Positions 8,370 through 16,191 of a DNA stretch of 64,000 bases are shown piece by piece. The DNA is from UBA2357 sp041678045 (GTDB lineage: Bacteria; Pseudomonadota; Gammaproteobacteria; Burkholderiales; Rhodocyclaceae). The notes beneath the pieces were generated by a model. That model saw only the letters and a list, made by a program, of their open reading frames with translations, was not told the origin of the DNA and ran no database searches. The translations under genes and the position numbers were made by a program. Positions within the stretch are counted from its first letter, which is position 1. Each line of letters opens with the position of its first letter. The stretch is taken from NCBI GenBank assembly GCA_041678045.1, contig JBAYOV010000014.1:7494-71493 (forward strand), in the 5' to 3' direction.

Positions 8370-9068
8370 ATGTCTTCCTGCTGTTCGGGCAGTTGCGCGC
8401 CGGATGCGCGTGCGGCGAGCCCGCGTTATCGCAAGGTGCTGTGGGTGGCCCTGTGGGTGAATGCGCTGATGTTTGTGGTGGAGATCGTCGGTGGCCTGCA
8501 CTCCGGCTCGGTTTCACTGCTTGCCGATGCAATTGATTTTGCGGCGGATGCGGCCAACTATGGCCTGTCCCTGGCGGTTCTTTCCATGGGGCTGATGTGG
8601 CGTGCCCGGGCGGCGCTGGTGAAGGGGCTGAGTCTGGGCGCGTATGGGGTGTTCATCATCGGCAAGACGCTGTGGGCGGCCATGAGCGGCGTGCCGCCCG
8701 AGCCGGTCACGATGGGGGCGATTGCGCTGCTGGCGCTGAGCGCCAATCTGTCGGTGGCCTGGATGCTGTACCGCTACCGTGACGGCGATGCCAACATGCG
8801 CTCGGTGTGGTTGTGCAGCCGTAATGACGCAATCGTGAATGTGGCGATTGTGCTTGCTGCGCTGGGCGTGATGGGCAGCGGTACGGCGTGGCCCGATTTG
8901 ATCGTGGCCGGCCTCATCGCGGTGCTGGCGCTGACGGCGGCAAGCAGTGTGATCCGGCAGGCGCGGGACGAGTTGGCCGGGCTCGCGGCCTCAAGCGGTA
9001 GTGGTTCCGGCTCCGACTCCGACGTTCCCGTGAAGCCGGCGTGTGGGGCTGCTCATCCTCATCACTGA
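8370..9068 (+). CDS. Cation diffusion facilitator-like metal exporter
   Basis: A 232-residue membrane protein with about six hydrophobic helices, resembling the transmembrane domain of CDF exporters but lacking the usual C-terminal cytoplasmic domain. The N-terminus has a Cys cluster (MSSCCSGSC) and the C-terminus ends in CGAAHPHH, both plausible metal ligands. Helix 2 holds DFAAD (a DxxxD site as in YiiP). Helix 5 holds CSRND where classical CDFs have HxxxD, so a Cys appears to replace His. It sits downstream of a MerR-type promoter and is presumably induced by the metal sensed by the divergent CadR-like protein. Substrate (Cd, Pb, Zn or other) is not certain. Confidence 0.75.
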   Translation: MSSCCSGSCAPDARAASPRYRKVLWVALWVNALMFVVEIVGGLHSGSVSLLADAIDFAADAANYGLSLAVLSMGLMWRARAALVKGLSLGAYGVFIIGKTLWAAMSGVPPEPVTMGAIALLALSANLSVAWMLYRYRDGDANMRSVWLCSRNDAIVNVAIVLAALGVMGSGTAWPDLIVAGLIAVLALTAASSVIRQARDELAGLAASSGSGSGSDSDVPVKPACGAAHPHH

Positions 9069-9083
9069 TTCCGCCTGCCGCCG

Positions 9084-9116
9084 CTGTCCGGACCCGCGCA
9101 TGCAGGGGCCGGACAG
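9084..9116. terminator. Hairpin between convergent exporter and copper-receptor genes
   Basis: Inverted repeat CTGTCCGGACCC (9084-9095) against GGGGCCGGACAG (9105-9116), a strong GC stem in the 68 bp between two convergent genes. There is no T-run, so a rho-independent function is only possible, but the position fits a bidirectional terminator. Confidence 0.4.
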
Positions 9117-9136
9117 GCAGGGCTGGCGCAGCAGGC

Positions 9137-11245
9137 TCAGTCGAATGCGACCGAAGCCTTCACCCACAGGTTGCGGCCGGGTTCATTGACACGGGTGGTC
9201 TGCTCGAAACCGGCGACACTCGCGCCGTTGCGGGAGATGTGCTCGGCGTAGCTGCGGTCGAACAGGTTGTCCACGCCGGCCGTGACTTCGACACGTTTGT
9301 TGACCTTGTACCCGGCATTCAGCGAGAACACCGCAAAGCCACCGCTCTCGGCAATGTCCTGACCGACGATGTTGCCCTTGCCCGGATCGACCCGGTCCTG
9401 CTTCGCCACCAGGCGCAGCAGGCTGCCGGCACGCCACGGACCGGACGACCAGTTCAGGCCCAGGCGGGCTTCGAGCGGCGGCAACTGGGCCAGTGCGGTG
9501 TTGTCGCTGCGGTTGCTGCCGCGCACATAGGCCAGGGTGGCTTCTGCGTTCCACTCGGCGTTGAGCTGATAGCGGCTGCCCAGCTCCAGGCCCCAGGTGC
9601 GGGCATCGATGTTGCGCACGACGGTGGTACCGGGGCGGGTGCGGGTGTCGATGAGGATGTAGTCGTCAATCTGCGAGGCGAAGGCCGACACTTCATACGA
9701 CCAGCGACCGGCATCGTGGGTCAGGCCGATGTCGAGCTGGGTGGTCTTTTCCGGGGCAGTCATGAACGCGCTGTTGCTGTTCAGGCTTTGCTTGTTCTGC
9801 GAAATCAGCTCCCAGTAATCCGGAAAGCGCGCCACATGCCCGAGCCCGACATAGGTGACGGTCTGTTCGCTCAGGTCGCGTTCCCAGCGGGCAAAGCCAC
9901 TGGTGAGCGTGTCGCTGCGGCTGCGCTGGGCTGTGGACAGGGGGCTGCCACCCACCTGCAGGCTGGCGGAGCGCTTGTCCTGGGCGCGCCAGCGGTCCAG
10001 CCTTACCCCGGCGATGAGGCGGTCCTGTTCGCCCAGAAAGTGCTGCACCTCGCCAAAGAAGCCATGGTTGCGGAATTCGGCATCGGCCATGCGCGGCTGG
10101 CTGCGATAGGCCACGCCATTGCGCAGGGTGTGGTCGTTGTGCTGTACATCGACGCCCACATCGAGCCGGGTCAGTTCGGCCACGCGCAGGCGTGCGGCCA
10201 GGCGCCCGCCGACGGTTTCGCGGTCCGGGTTGTTGAGCATGCGCATGCCCGGCGGGGTGCGCAGGCTGAAGTTGTCCATCACATGGTCGATGTAGTTGCG
10301 ATAGGCCTGGGCTTCCAGCTTTTCGACCAGCGGGCTGATTTCGCGCTTCTCGAATTTCAGGCCGACGTTCTCGCGCTTGAAGCGGGTGCCGTCCATGCCC
10401 CGGTCTGCATACGCGGCTTCGCCATCGCTGGCTGCCAGGCTCAGCTCCAGCCAGGTATGTGCATCGGGCGTCCAGCCGAGCGCAGCGTTGGTGCTCCAGC
10501 GTTCGTATTCGGAGTGCACCTTGCGCCCGTCGCCGTCCTTGTAGTTGTCCGCCTGGGTGCGGGTGGCCGTGCCACGCAACTGGAAGTCGGGCGTGGCATG
10601 GCGGGCGTCGAGGACCTGGTCGTTGCGGCCGAAGCTGCCACCGGTCAGGCTGCCGTTGAATGTGGTGGTGGGCGCTTCCGGTCGCGTGCGGTCGCGCTCG
10701 AACAGCACGGTGCCGGCCGAGTTGCCCGGTCCGTGCAGCACGCTTTGCGGCCCTTTGAGCACGGTCATCCGGTCGTAGGATTCCGGAAACACATAGGCGG
10801 TGGGGGGGTCCATGCGTCCGCCACAGCCGCCCAGGATGTGTTCGCCATCGAGCAGGATGTTCAGCCGCGAACCGGCCATCCCACGAAACACCGGATCGCC
10901 GTCGGTGCCGCCCTTGCGGATCACGCTGAAGCCGGGAATGGTTTTCAGAATGTCGGCGCCGTCATGGGCCGGAATCGGCTGGCGTGCCTGGCGCGGATCG
11001 GTGACCACGGTGAGCGGTTCACTGGTGGGGGTGGCCGTGACCACGGTGGGCGCCAGTTCGATGAGCTGGGCGCTTGCCTGGCCCGGCGTGACGGCAAGCG
11101 GCAGGGCCAGCAGGGAGAGCGCAAGCGGAGAGAAGGCGAGCGGAGAGGGCTTGCGCGTCCGGCTGCGTGTCGAAGTGTTCCGGCTGTTGCGGGTGGGGGT
11201 GCTGTATGCGTTGTTATTGTGTGAGCTGTTCGAATGCTTGTTCAT
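9137..11245 (-). CDS. oprC: TonB-dependent copper receptor (OprC/NosA type)
   Basis: Outer-membrane beta-barrel receptor for copper. The mature part begins after a long Asn/Ser/Arg-rich leader and a hydrophobic signal ending near AVTPGQASA. The plug domain contains VFRGMAGSRLNILLDG and then GGCGGRMDPPTAYVF. The C-x3-M of this loop (about Cys141 and Met145) and the H-x-M of IDHVMDNF (about His321 and Met323) match the CxxxM-HxM copper site described for P. aeruginosa OprC. The C-terminus ends in aromatic SVAFD as expected for a barrel. Start taken at 11245 (MNKHSN) with AAAGG upstream; a longer frame to 11314 exists. The DUF2946 gene lies immediately upstream, as is common for this receptor. 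Confidence 0.92.
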   Translation of the reverse strand: MNKHSNSSHNNNAYSTPTRNSRNTSTRSRTRKPSPLAFSPLALSLLALPLAVTPGQASAQLIELAPTVVTATPTSEPLTVVTDPRQARQPIPAHDGADILKTIPGFSVIRKGGTDGDPVFRGMAGSRLNILLDGEHILGGCGGRMDPPTAYVFPESYDRMTVLKGPQSVLHGPGNSAGTVLFERDRTRPEAPTTTFNGSLTGGSFGRNDQVLDARHATPDFQLRGTATRTQADNYKDGDGRKVHSEYERWSTNAALGWTPDAHTWLELSLAASDGEAAYADRGMDGTRFKRENVGLKFEKREISPLVEKLEAQAYRNYIDHVMDNFSLRTPPGMRMLNNPDRETVGGRLAARLRVAELTRLDVGVDVQHNDHTLRNGVAYRSQPRMADAEFRNHGFFGEVQHFLGEQDRLIAGVRLDRWRAQDKRSASLQVGGSPLSTAQRSRSDTLTSGFARWERDLSEQTVTYVGLGHVARFPDYWELISQNKQSLNSNSAFMTAPEKTTQLDIGLTHDAGRWSYEVSAFASQIDDYILIDTRTRPGTTVVRNIDARTWGLELGSRYQLNAEWNAEATLAYVRGSNRSDNTALAQLPPLEARLGLNWSSGPWRAGSLLRLVAKQDRVDPGKGNIVGQDIAESGGFAVFSLNAGYKVNKRVEVTAGVDNLFDRSYAEHISRNGASVAGFEQTTRVNEPGRNLWVKASVAFD

Positions 11246-11439
11246 TGCCGTGGCCTTTGCGCTGTGCGAGGCCGTGCCAGCGCCGGCCCGACGGTGAGCG
11301 ATGGCTGCGCGCAAGGGGTGAGCGGCAGCCGCAGCCCACCGGTCTGGCCCGGTGCTGTACGGTCTCGGAGAGGTATGTGTGATTCATCTGCCACGCGGCA
11401 TGCGGTTGCCGCAGGGCAGGGTCGTGAAGAGCGAGCGGT

Positions 11440-11847
11440 TCAGGCCAGTGGCGGGGCGCGGCTGGGGGGAAGCAGGCGCGTTGCGGTGTGGCGCGCCGGA
11501 AGGTATGAGTCGGCGCGCAGGGGATGCGCGTCCTGGGGTGAAAACAGTGCAGTGTGCGTTTGCGGGGCGAGCCCGGGCAGGGCGGCCACCGCGCAGATGA
11601 CACACGGGGCGGCCTCGGCGACGAGGCTGTCCTCGTCTTCGCCCAACTCGGCCAGCAGTGCGAGCAGATCGGCCCGATCCAGCCCGTTGGGCGAGCAGAT
11701 GTTCATCCAGCGCTCGCCGGCGTTGAGCATCTGCGCATGGTGCTGTGCGCTGACCAGTCCGATGCAGACCTGCGCGACCAGCGCCAGCCACGCCAGGCTC
11801 AGGGCCAGGCGGCGGAAGGCGGGAAGGCGGTACAGGCTGCGTCTCAT
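11440..11847 (-). CDS. DUF2946-family protein, copper-receptor partner
   Basis: A 135-residue small protein. The N-terminal helix (residues 8-32, ALSLAWLALVAQVCIGLVSA) is a signal peptide or anchor. The middle has HHAQMLNAGERWMNICSPNG and APCVICAVAALPG, Cys and His pairs typical of DUF2946. The family is usually encoded next to TonB-dependent copper receptors and copper chaperones and is thought to act in periplasmic copper handling; its biochemistry is not established. It is read in the same direction as oprC, about 195 bp upstream, and is probably co-transcribed. Confidence 0.75.
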   Translation of the reverse strand: MRRSLYRLPAFRRLALSLAWLALVAQVCIGLVSAQHHAQMLNAGERWMNICSPNGLDRADLLALLAELGEDEDSLVAEAAPCVICAVAALPGLAPQTHTALFSPQDAHPLRADSYLPARHTATRLLPPSRAPPLA

Positions 11848-11928
11848 CGTGAGGCGGATTCTAGGCGATGGGCGATGGCCCTGGATTGATGCGGGTCAAA
11901 TCATCATGGCCTGGGTGAGCAATGCGCC

Positions 11929-12657
11929 TTACTGCAGGTCGAACACGAAGGTGCTGACCACGCGCAGCCGTTTCTGGCGGGTGGAGCCGCTGCTGTGTTC
12001 GTTGCCGTCGGAATCGAAGACCTGGATCACCCCCTGATTGGCGCTGCGCAGTTTGCCCAGTGCGGCGCCGGCGTCGGCGGCAAAGCGCTGGGCCTGGTCG
12101 CGGGCGTTGGCGGTGGCGTCGGCCAGCAGGGCGGGCTTGATTTCGTTGAAGCCGCGCAACTGGTAGTCCGGTCCGCCGAGTGTGCCGTCGTAGCCGCTGC
12201 TCAGTTGCACGCCAGCCTCGATCAGCGGGTCGACGCCGTTGGTGGCCTGTTCGACCACTTCGACACGTGCGGACTTGATCACCACCTGACCCTGTCCGCT
12301 GAAGCGGAAGGGCTGATCGCTGCTCGCGTAATCCCGCGCATAGCGGTCTTCCACCAGAATCGGTCGTACCTCGATCTCGTCGTCGGTGAAGCCCAGGCCG
12401 CGCATGTGGGTGATGACTTTCTCGCGGTCGCTGGACAGGCTGCTCTGTACCCGGGCGAAGTCGTCGTCGGCACGGCGGAAACTGAGGCGCCAGACGGCGT
12501 AATCGCTTTCCACATCGCGCTCGGCGAGCCCCTTCACGGTGACCGTGCGGTCGGCCGTGCGGAAGCGCTGCACGCCTTCGCCCACGGCAAAGCCCGCAGC
12601 GGCAATGCCTGCGGCAAGGATCAGGGCAGGGATCAGGCCCAGTGATTTTTCGGCCAT
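11929..12657 (-). CDS. SIMPL domain protein (DUF541)
   Basis: A 242-residue envelope protein. A single hydrophobic segment near the N-terminus (LGLIPALILAAGIAAAGFAVG) acts as a signal anchor. The rest is a SIMPL/DUF541 domain, recognised by RTVTVKGLAERDVESDYAVW and the C-terminal FAADAGAALGKLRSANQG plus RVVSTFVFDL. Start chosen at ATG 12657 (MAEKS), where the signal begins, rather than 12744. The function of bacterial SIMPL proteins is poorly defined (periplasmic oligomeric rings, oxidative-stress links). Nothing in the neighbourhood sharpens this. Confidence 0.8.
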   Translation of the reverse strand: MAEKSLGLIPALILAAGIAAAGFAVGEGVQRFRTADRTVTVKGLAERDVESDYAVWRLSFRRADDDFARVQSSLSSDREKVITHMRGLGFTDDEIEVRPILVEDRYARDYASSDQPFRFSGQGQVVIKSARVEVVEQATNGVDPLIEAGVQLSSGYDGTLGGPDYQLRGFNEIKPALLADATANARDQAQRFAADAGAALGKLRSANQGVIQVFDSDGNEHSSGSTRQKRLRVVSTFVFDLQ

Positions 12658-12794
12658 GCTGACTCCGGTGAGGCGAGGGAACGGTAGGGCGGCATTCAGT
12701 GCTGAAAACGAAAACGGTCTGCCTGCATGCCGCAAGGAGCGCATCTTAGCACTATCGGGTAGGCGTCATGCAGGCCTGCTGCCGTGCAAAGCGC

Positions 12795-13223
12795 TCATCG
12801 ACGTTCGTCCGGAGCGTGCCCGCCCTGTGCCTTGCCGGCATCGTCCGGCACCTCGCGGATGAACTCCCCCTCGATCACCACATGCTCGCTGCTGCCCCGT
12901 TCGCCACGCTGAAAGCCGGCGTCTGTCTGTCCGTGGCCCGGGCGGGCATGGCGAAAGTGGTTCGGATCGAAGCCTGCACCGGGTTGACCGAAACCGGCCT
13001 CGCGCATCTGCTTGCGGATGGCCCGGGTTTTCCACCACAGGTAGCCCCAGCCAATCACGCCCACGGCCAGCACCACCGCAAACACCACGATGGAAAACAT
13101 GAAGGTGAGTACGCCGATGGCCACCGTGGCCACCACTGCAAGGGCGCGTGCCACGATGCCGGGCGGGCGCATGCCGCCGGGCGAGCCAGTGTTCAGGGGA
13201 ATGCGGTAACGGGGGTCTTGCAT
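12795..13223 (-). CDS. Hypothetical membrane protein
   Basis: A 142-residue protein with two adjacent hydrophobic helices (about residues 25-62, AVVATVAIGVLTFMFSIVVF then VVLAVGVIGWGYLWW) followed by a basic stretch (KTRAIRKQMREAGFGQPG) and a polar, disordered tail. No family recognised with confidence; short two-helix proteins of this kind are frequent in Azoarcus/Thauera-like genomes. It lies between the SIMPL protein gene and the MscS channel gene on the same strand, 45 bp from the channel gene. Confidence 0.65.
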   Translation of the reverse strand: MQDPRYRIPLNTGSPGGMRPPGIVARALAVVATVAIGVLTFMFSIVVFAVVLAVGVIGWGYLWWKTRAIRKQMREAGFGQPGAGFDPNHFRHARPGHGQTDAGFQRGERGSSEHVVIEGEFIREVPDDAGKAQGGHAPDERR

Positions 13224-13268
13224 GTTGTCTGCTCCAGTGCCGGCGCATGGCCGGTCAGGTTTGGCCGG

Positions 13269-14123
13269 TCAGTTTCCGGCTGTGGTGGCGCGTGCCCTGC
13301 GCTGTTGTGCGATGTGGTCAAGGGTGCGGGCAAGGACGGTTTGTTCGATGATGTCGGCCTCGGCCGTGGGCACGAAGGCCGTGATGCTCAGCCTGGGGCG
13401 TCCTTCGGCCGAGCAGGCGTAACGCAGGCGGGCTTCGGGAGGCGGCATGTTCACGCCGGCCCTGCGCTTGATCAGCGACAGGTAGCGATGGGACACCTCG
13501 CGACTGGCTGCGGTGCAGCGGATCAGTTCCTGCTTCAGCAGTTCGGCAATCGCCTGTACGTCGTCATCTTTTTCCAGGGTCAGTTGTATCGTGTGATACA
13601 CGAATTTCTTGAAAAAGTTTTCGTTCACGGCTGGAGTGGCCAGAAAAACGCTGTTCGGCAGGGTGATCGTGCGCCCGGTGAAGCCGTGGCAGCCCGGGGT
13701 GGTTTCCAGTTCCTGCAGCGTGACCGAGAGCAGGGACAGATCGACGACTTCGCCGCGCTGATCGCCGACGCGGATCCAGTCTCCCACGCCGAAGGCACCG
13801 ACCGACGTGCGCAGCAGGCCACCGGTGAGGCACAGGATGAGCTCCTTGGTGGCCACCACCAGCGCCACCAGAAAGGCGGTGACCGACAGTGCGAAGGTGC
13901 GCAGGGCCGGTGCCCAGATCATCACCATGCCGATCACAAGGGCAAGCACGAGGGCGTTGCGTGAGTAGGTCAGCAAGCGGCGGCGCTCATCGCTCATCAC
14001 CTCGTCACGTCCGCGCAGCAGGCGTTGAATCAGCTTGCGCAGCAGGATGAAGCCGCCCATCAGGAACAGGGTCGCAATCGCCTGGTTTGCACTGAACCAG
14101 GAGCTCAGACTCTGCAGGTCCAT
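13269..14123 (-). CDS. MscS-family mechanosensitive channel
   Basis: Small-conductance mechanosensitive channel homologue that would release solutes on membrane tension. 284 residues from ATG 14123 (MDLQSLSSWF). Three or four hydrophobic helices lie within residues 1-125, then the MscS beta-domain with GAFGVGDWIRVGDQRGEVVD and the ITLPNSVFL loop, and a cytoplasmic alpha/beta domain. The longer frame to 14639 only reads through moaC and is not used. It starts 2 bp after the moaC stop region and is likely co-transcribed with it. Confidence 0.85.
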   Translation of the reverse strand: MDLQSLSSWFSANQAIATLFLMGGFILLRKLIQRLLRGRDEVMSDERRRLLTYSRNALVLALVIGMVMIWAPALRTFALSVTAFLVALVVATKELILCLTGGLLRTSVGAFGVGDWIRVGDQRGEVVDLSLLSVTLQELETTPGCHGFTGRTITLPNSVFLATPAVNENFFKKFVYHTIQLTLEKDDDVQAIAELLKQELIRCTAASREVSHRYLSLIKRRAGVNMPPPEARLRYACSAEGRPRLSITAFVPTAEADIIEQTVLARTLDHIAQQRRARATTAGN

Positions 14124-14125
14124 GT

Positions 14126-14620
14126 TCAGGCCACCCAGTGCCCCGACTTGCCGCCCAGTTTCTCCAGCAGACGCACGTCGCCGATGGTCATGCCGCGATC
14201 CACGGCCTTGCACATGTCGTAGATGGTGAGCAGCGTCACGTTGAGGGCGGTGAGGGCTTCCATTTCCACGCCGGTGCGGCCCACGGTTTCGGCGGTGACG
14301 GTGCAGTGCACGGTGTGTTTCGTTTCGTCCAGCGTGAAGTCCACTGCTACCCGGGTGAGCGGGATCGGGTGGCACAGCGGAATCAACTCGCTGGTGCGCT
14401 TGGCACCCTGGATGCCGGCGATGCGGGCCACGCCAAGGACATCGCCTTTGCGGGCATGGCCATCGCGCACCATTGCGAAGGTTTCGGGCAACATGCTGAT
14501 GCGGCCGCTGGCCACGGCCACGCGGCGGGTTTCGGCCTTGTTGCCGACATCGACCATATGGGCCTGGCCCTGAGCATCGAAGTGGGTGAGGGCAGAAGGA
14601 GCGGGGGAGGGGTCGGTCAT
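14126..14620 (-). CDS. moaC: Cyclic pyranopterin monophosphate synthase
   Basis: Converts the MoaA product (cyclic dehydro-GTP) to cyclic pyranopterin monophosphate in molybdenum cofactor synthesis. 164 residues from ATG 14620 (MTDPSPAP); the 22-residue upstream extension is not family sequence. Hallmarks are MVDVGNKAETRRVAVASG, the IPLCHPIPLT motif and the GVEMEALTALNVTLLTIYDMCKA region with catalytic His and Asp. It is divergent from the BepA-like protease gene. Confidence 0.95.
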   Translation of the reverse strand: MTDPSPAPSALTHFDAQGQAHMVDVGNKAETRRVAVASGRISMLPETFAMVRDGHARKGDVLGVARIAGIQGAKRTSELIPLCHPIPLTRVAVDFTLDETKHTVHCTVTAETVGRTGVEMEALTALNVTLLTIYDMCKAVDRGMTIGDVRLLEKLGGKSGHWVA

Positions 14621-14709
14621 GATGGTCAGTCTCGCGCACGGCTGCGAACTTGCTTCAGACTGTGAGCGGGTGCGCAGGATTTGCAATTAAATCGCTATCA
14701 TAGCATCCG

Positions 14710-16143
14710 ATGAAAAGACGACTTCCTGCCCTGTTGCTGAGTCTGGTCATGCTGCCGGCGCTGGCTCAGCCCATCGAGTTGCCCGATCTGGGCGATGTGG
14801 CCTCGTCTGCGCTCTCCGCAGCCGATGAGCGTACCCTGGGGGAGCGCATCATCCAGCAGATTCGCTGGCGCGATGCGGCCTACATGGACGATGCCGAGGT
14901 GGAGGCATACATCGCCCGGCTGGGTACGCGGCTGGTGACGGCCAGCGAACAGCCGCACGGAGCCTTCGAGTTTTTCGTGATCCGTGACCCTTCGATCAAT
15001 GCGTTTGCGCTGCCCGGAGGGTACATCGGGCTGCACTCGGGCCTGATCATGGCCGCAGAGAGCGAGTCGGAGTTGGCGTCGGTTGTCGGGCACGAGATCG
15101 CGCATGTCACCCAGCGCCATATTGCACAGCTGTTCGGCAAGCAGGGGCAGACCAGCATGATCATGCTGGCGTCCCTGCTGGTGGCGGCGCTTGCGGCGAA
15201 CAGCAATTCCCAGATCAGCGAGGCAGCGCTGTTTGCCGGGCAGGCCGGCGCGGTGCAGTCGCAGTTGAGCTATACCCGAGCATTCGAGCGCGAAGCCGAC
15301 CGCATTGGCCTGCAGGTGCTTGAAGGCGCGGGGTTCGATGTGCGCGGCATGCCCGGTTTCTTCGAGCGCCTGCAGCGCTTGTCGCGGGTGTATGAAAACA
15401 ATGCGCCGTCCTATTTGCGCACGCACCCGCTGACCCAGGAGCGCATTTCCGACATGTCCAACCGGGTGCAGCAGATGCGCTACCGGCAGGTGCCCGATTC
15501 GGACGATTTCCGTTTCGTGCGCGCCAAGCTGAAGGTGGGCGAAGGGCTGGCATCGGATGCGATACGCCATTTCGAGGCGGCACTGGCCGACAGCCCGGAC
15601 GATCCGTTTGCCCGTTATGGGCTGGCGCGTGCACATTTGCGTGCAGGTCAGCTTGAGCGGGCGTCCGCCGAACTGGCGCGCCTGAACGATGCCGGGGTGC
15701 GCTCGCCCTTTGTGGCGTGGCTGGCGGCCGAGGTGGCGCTGGCCCGCCGGCAGCCCGCCGAGGCGGTGGTGCTGGTCGAGCGCGCGCTTGCGACCCATCC
15801 CGATCATCAAGTGCTGGAATATCTGCTGGGCGATGCGCTGCTGCAGGCGGGCGAGGCCGAGCGTGCGGTGCAACTGGCCCGTTCCGGCACCTTGCGCAAT
15901 CAGCAGGATGTGCGTTTCTGGATGCTCGCCGCACGGGCCGAGGCGCAGCTCGGACGGCGTACGGCCCATCATCGTGCCCAGGCCGAGGTGTATGTGATCC
16001 GGGGGAGTTTGCCGGCGGCCATCGAGCAGCTGGAGCTGGCCCGCAAGGCGGCCGATGGCGATTTCTTCGAGATGTCGGCGGTCGATGCCCGCATGCGCCA
16101 GCTCAAGGAGCAGGACATGCGGGAGCGGGCTTCACGGCGCTGA
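14710..16143 (+). CDS. bepA: M48 metalloprotease with TPR repeats, BepA-like
   Basis: Periplasmic zinc metalloprotease and chaperone that in E. coli (BepA/YfgC) assists or degrades LptD and BAM substrates. 477 residues with a signal peptide ending LPALAQ (residue 20), the zinc motif HEIAH at 128-132, and the third ligand Glu in FEREADRIG at about 195. The second half (about 270-470) is TPR-like (PDDPFARYGLARAHLRAGQL and similar units). Length and layout match BepA. The gene starts 23 bases after a long AT-poor leader and faces away from moaC. Role in LptD assembly is inferred from family; lptFG lie in the same window but far off. Confidence 0.88.
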   Translation: MKRRLPALLLSLVMLPALAQPIELPDLGDVASSALSAADERTLGERIIQQIRWRDAAYMDDAEVEAYIARLGTRLVTASEQPHGAFEFFVIRDPSINAFALPGGYIGLHSGLIMAAESESELASVVGHEIAHVTQRHIAQLFGKQGQTSMIMLASLLVAALAANSNSQISEAALFAGQAGAVQSQLSYTRAFEREADRIGLQVLEGAGFDVRGMPGFFERLQRLSRVYENNAPSYLRTHPLTQERISDMSNRVQQMRYRQVPDSDDFRFVRAKLKVGEGLASDAIRHFEAALADSPDDPFARYGLARAHLRAGQLERASAELARLNDAGVRSPFVAWLAAEVALARRQPAEAVVLVERALATHPDHQVLEYLLGDALLQAGEAERAVQLARSGTLRNQQDVRFWMLAARAEAQLGRRTAHHRAQAEVYVIRGSLPAAIEQLELARKAADGDFFEMSAVDARMRQLKEQDMRERASRR

Positions 16144-16191
16144 GCAAGACGCACGCCGACACAGGCTCACCGCGAGCGGTGCTGTTTCGTG

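Noticed and set aside
9041..11224. Plus-strand open frame over the copper receptor gene
   Set aside because: Antisense artefact; the minus-strand receptor has full plug and barrel motifs.
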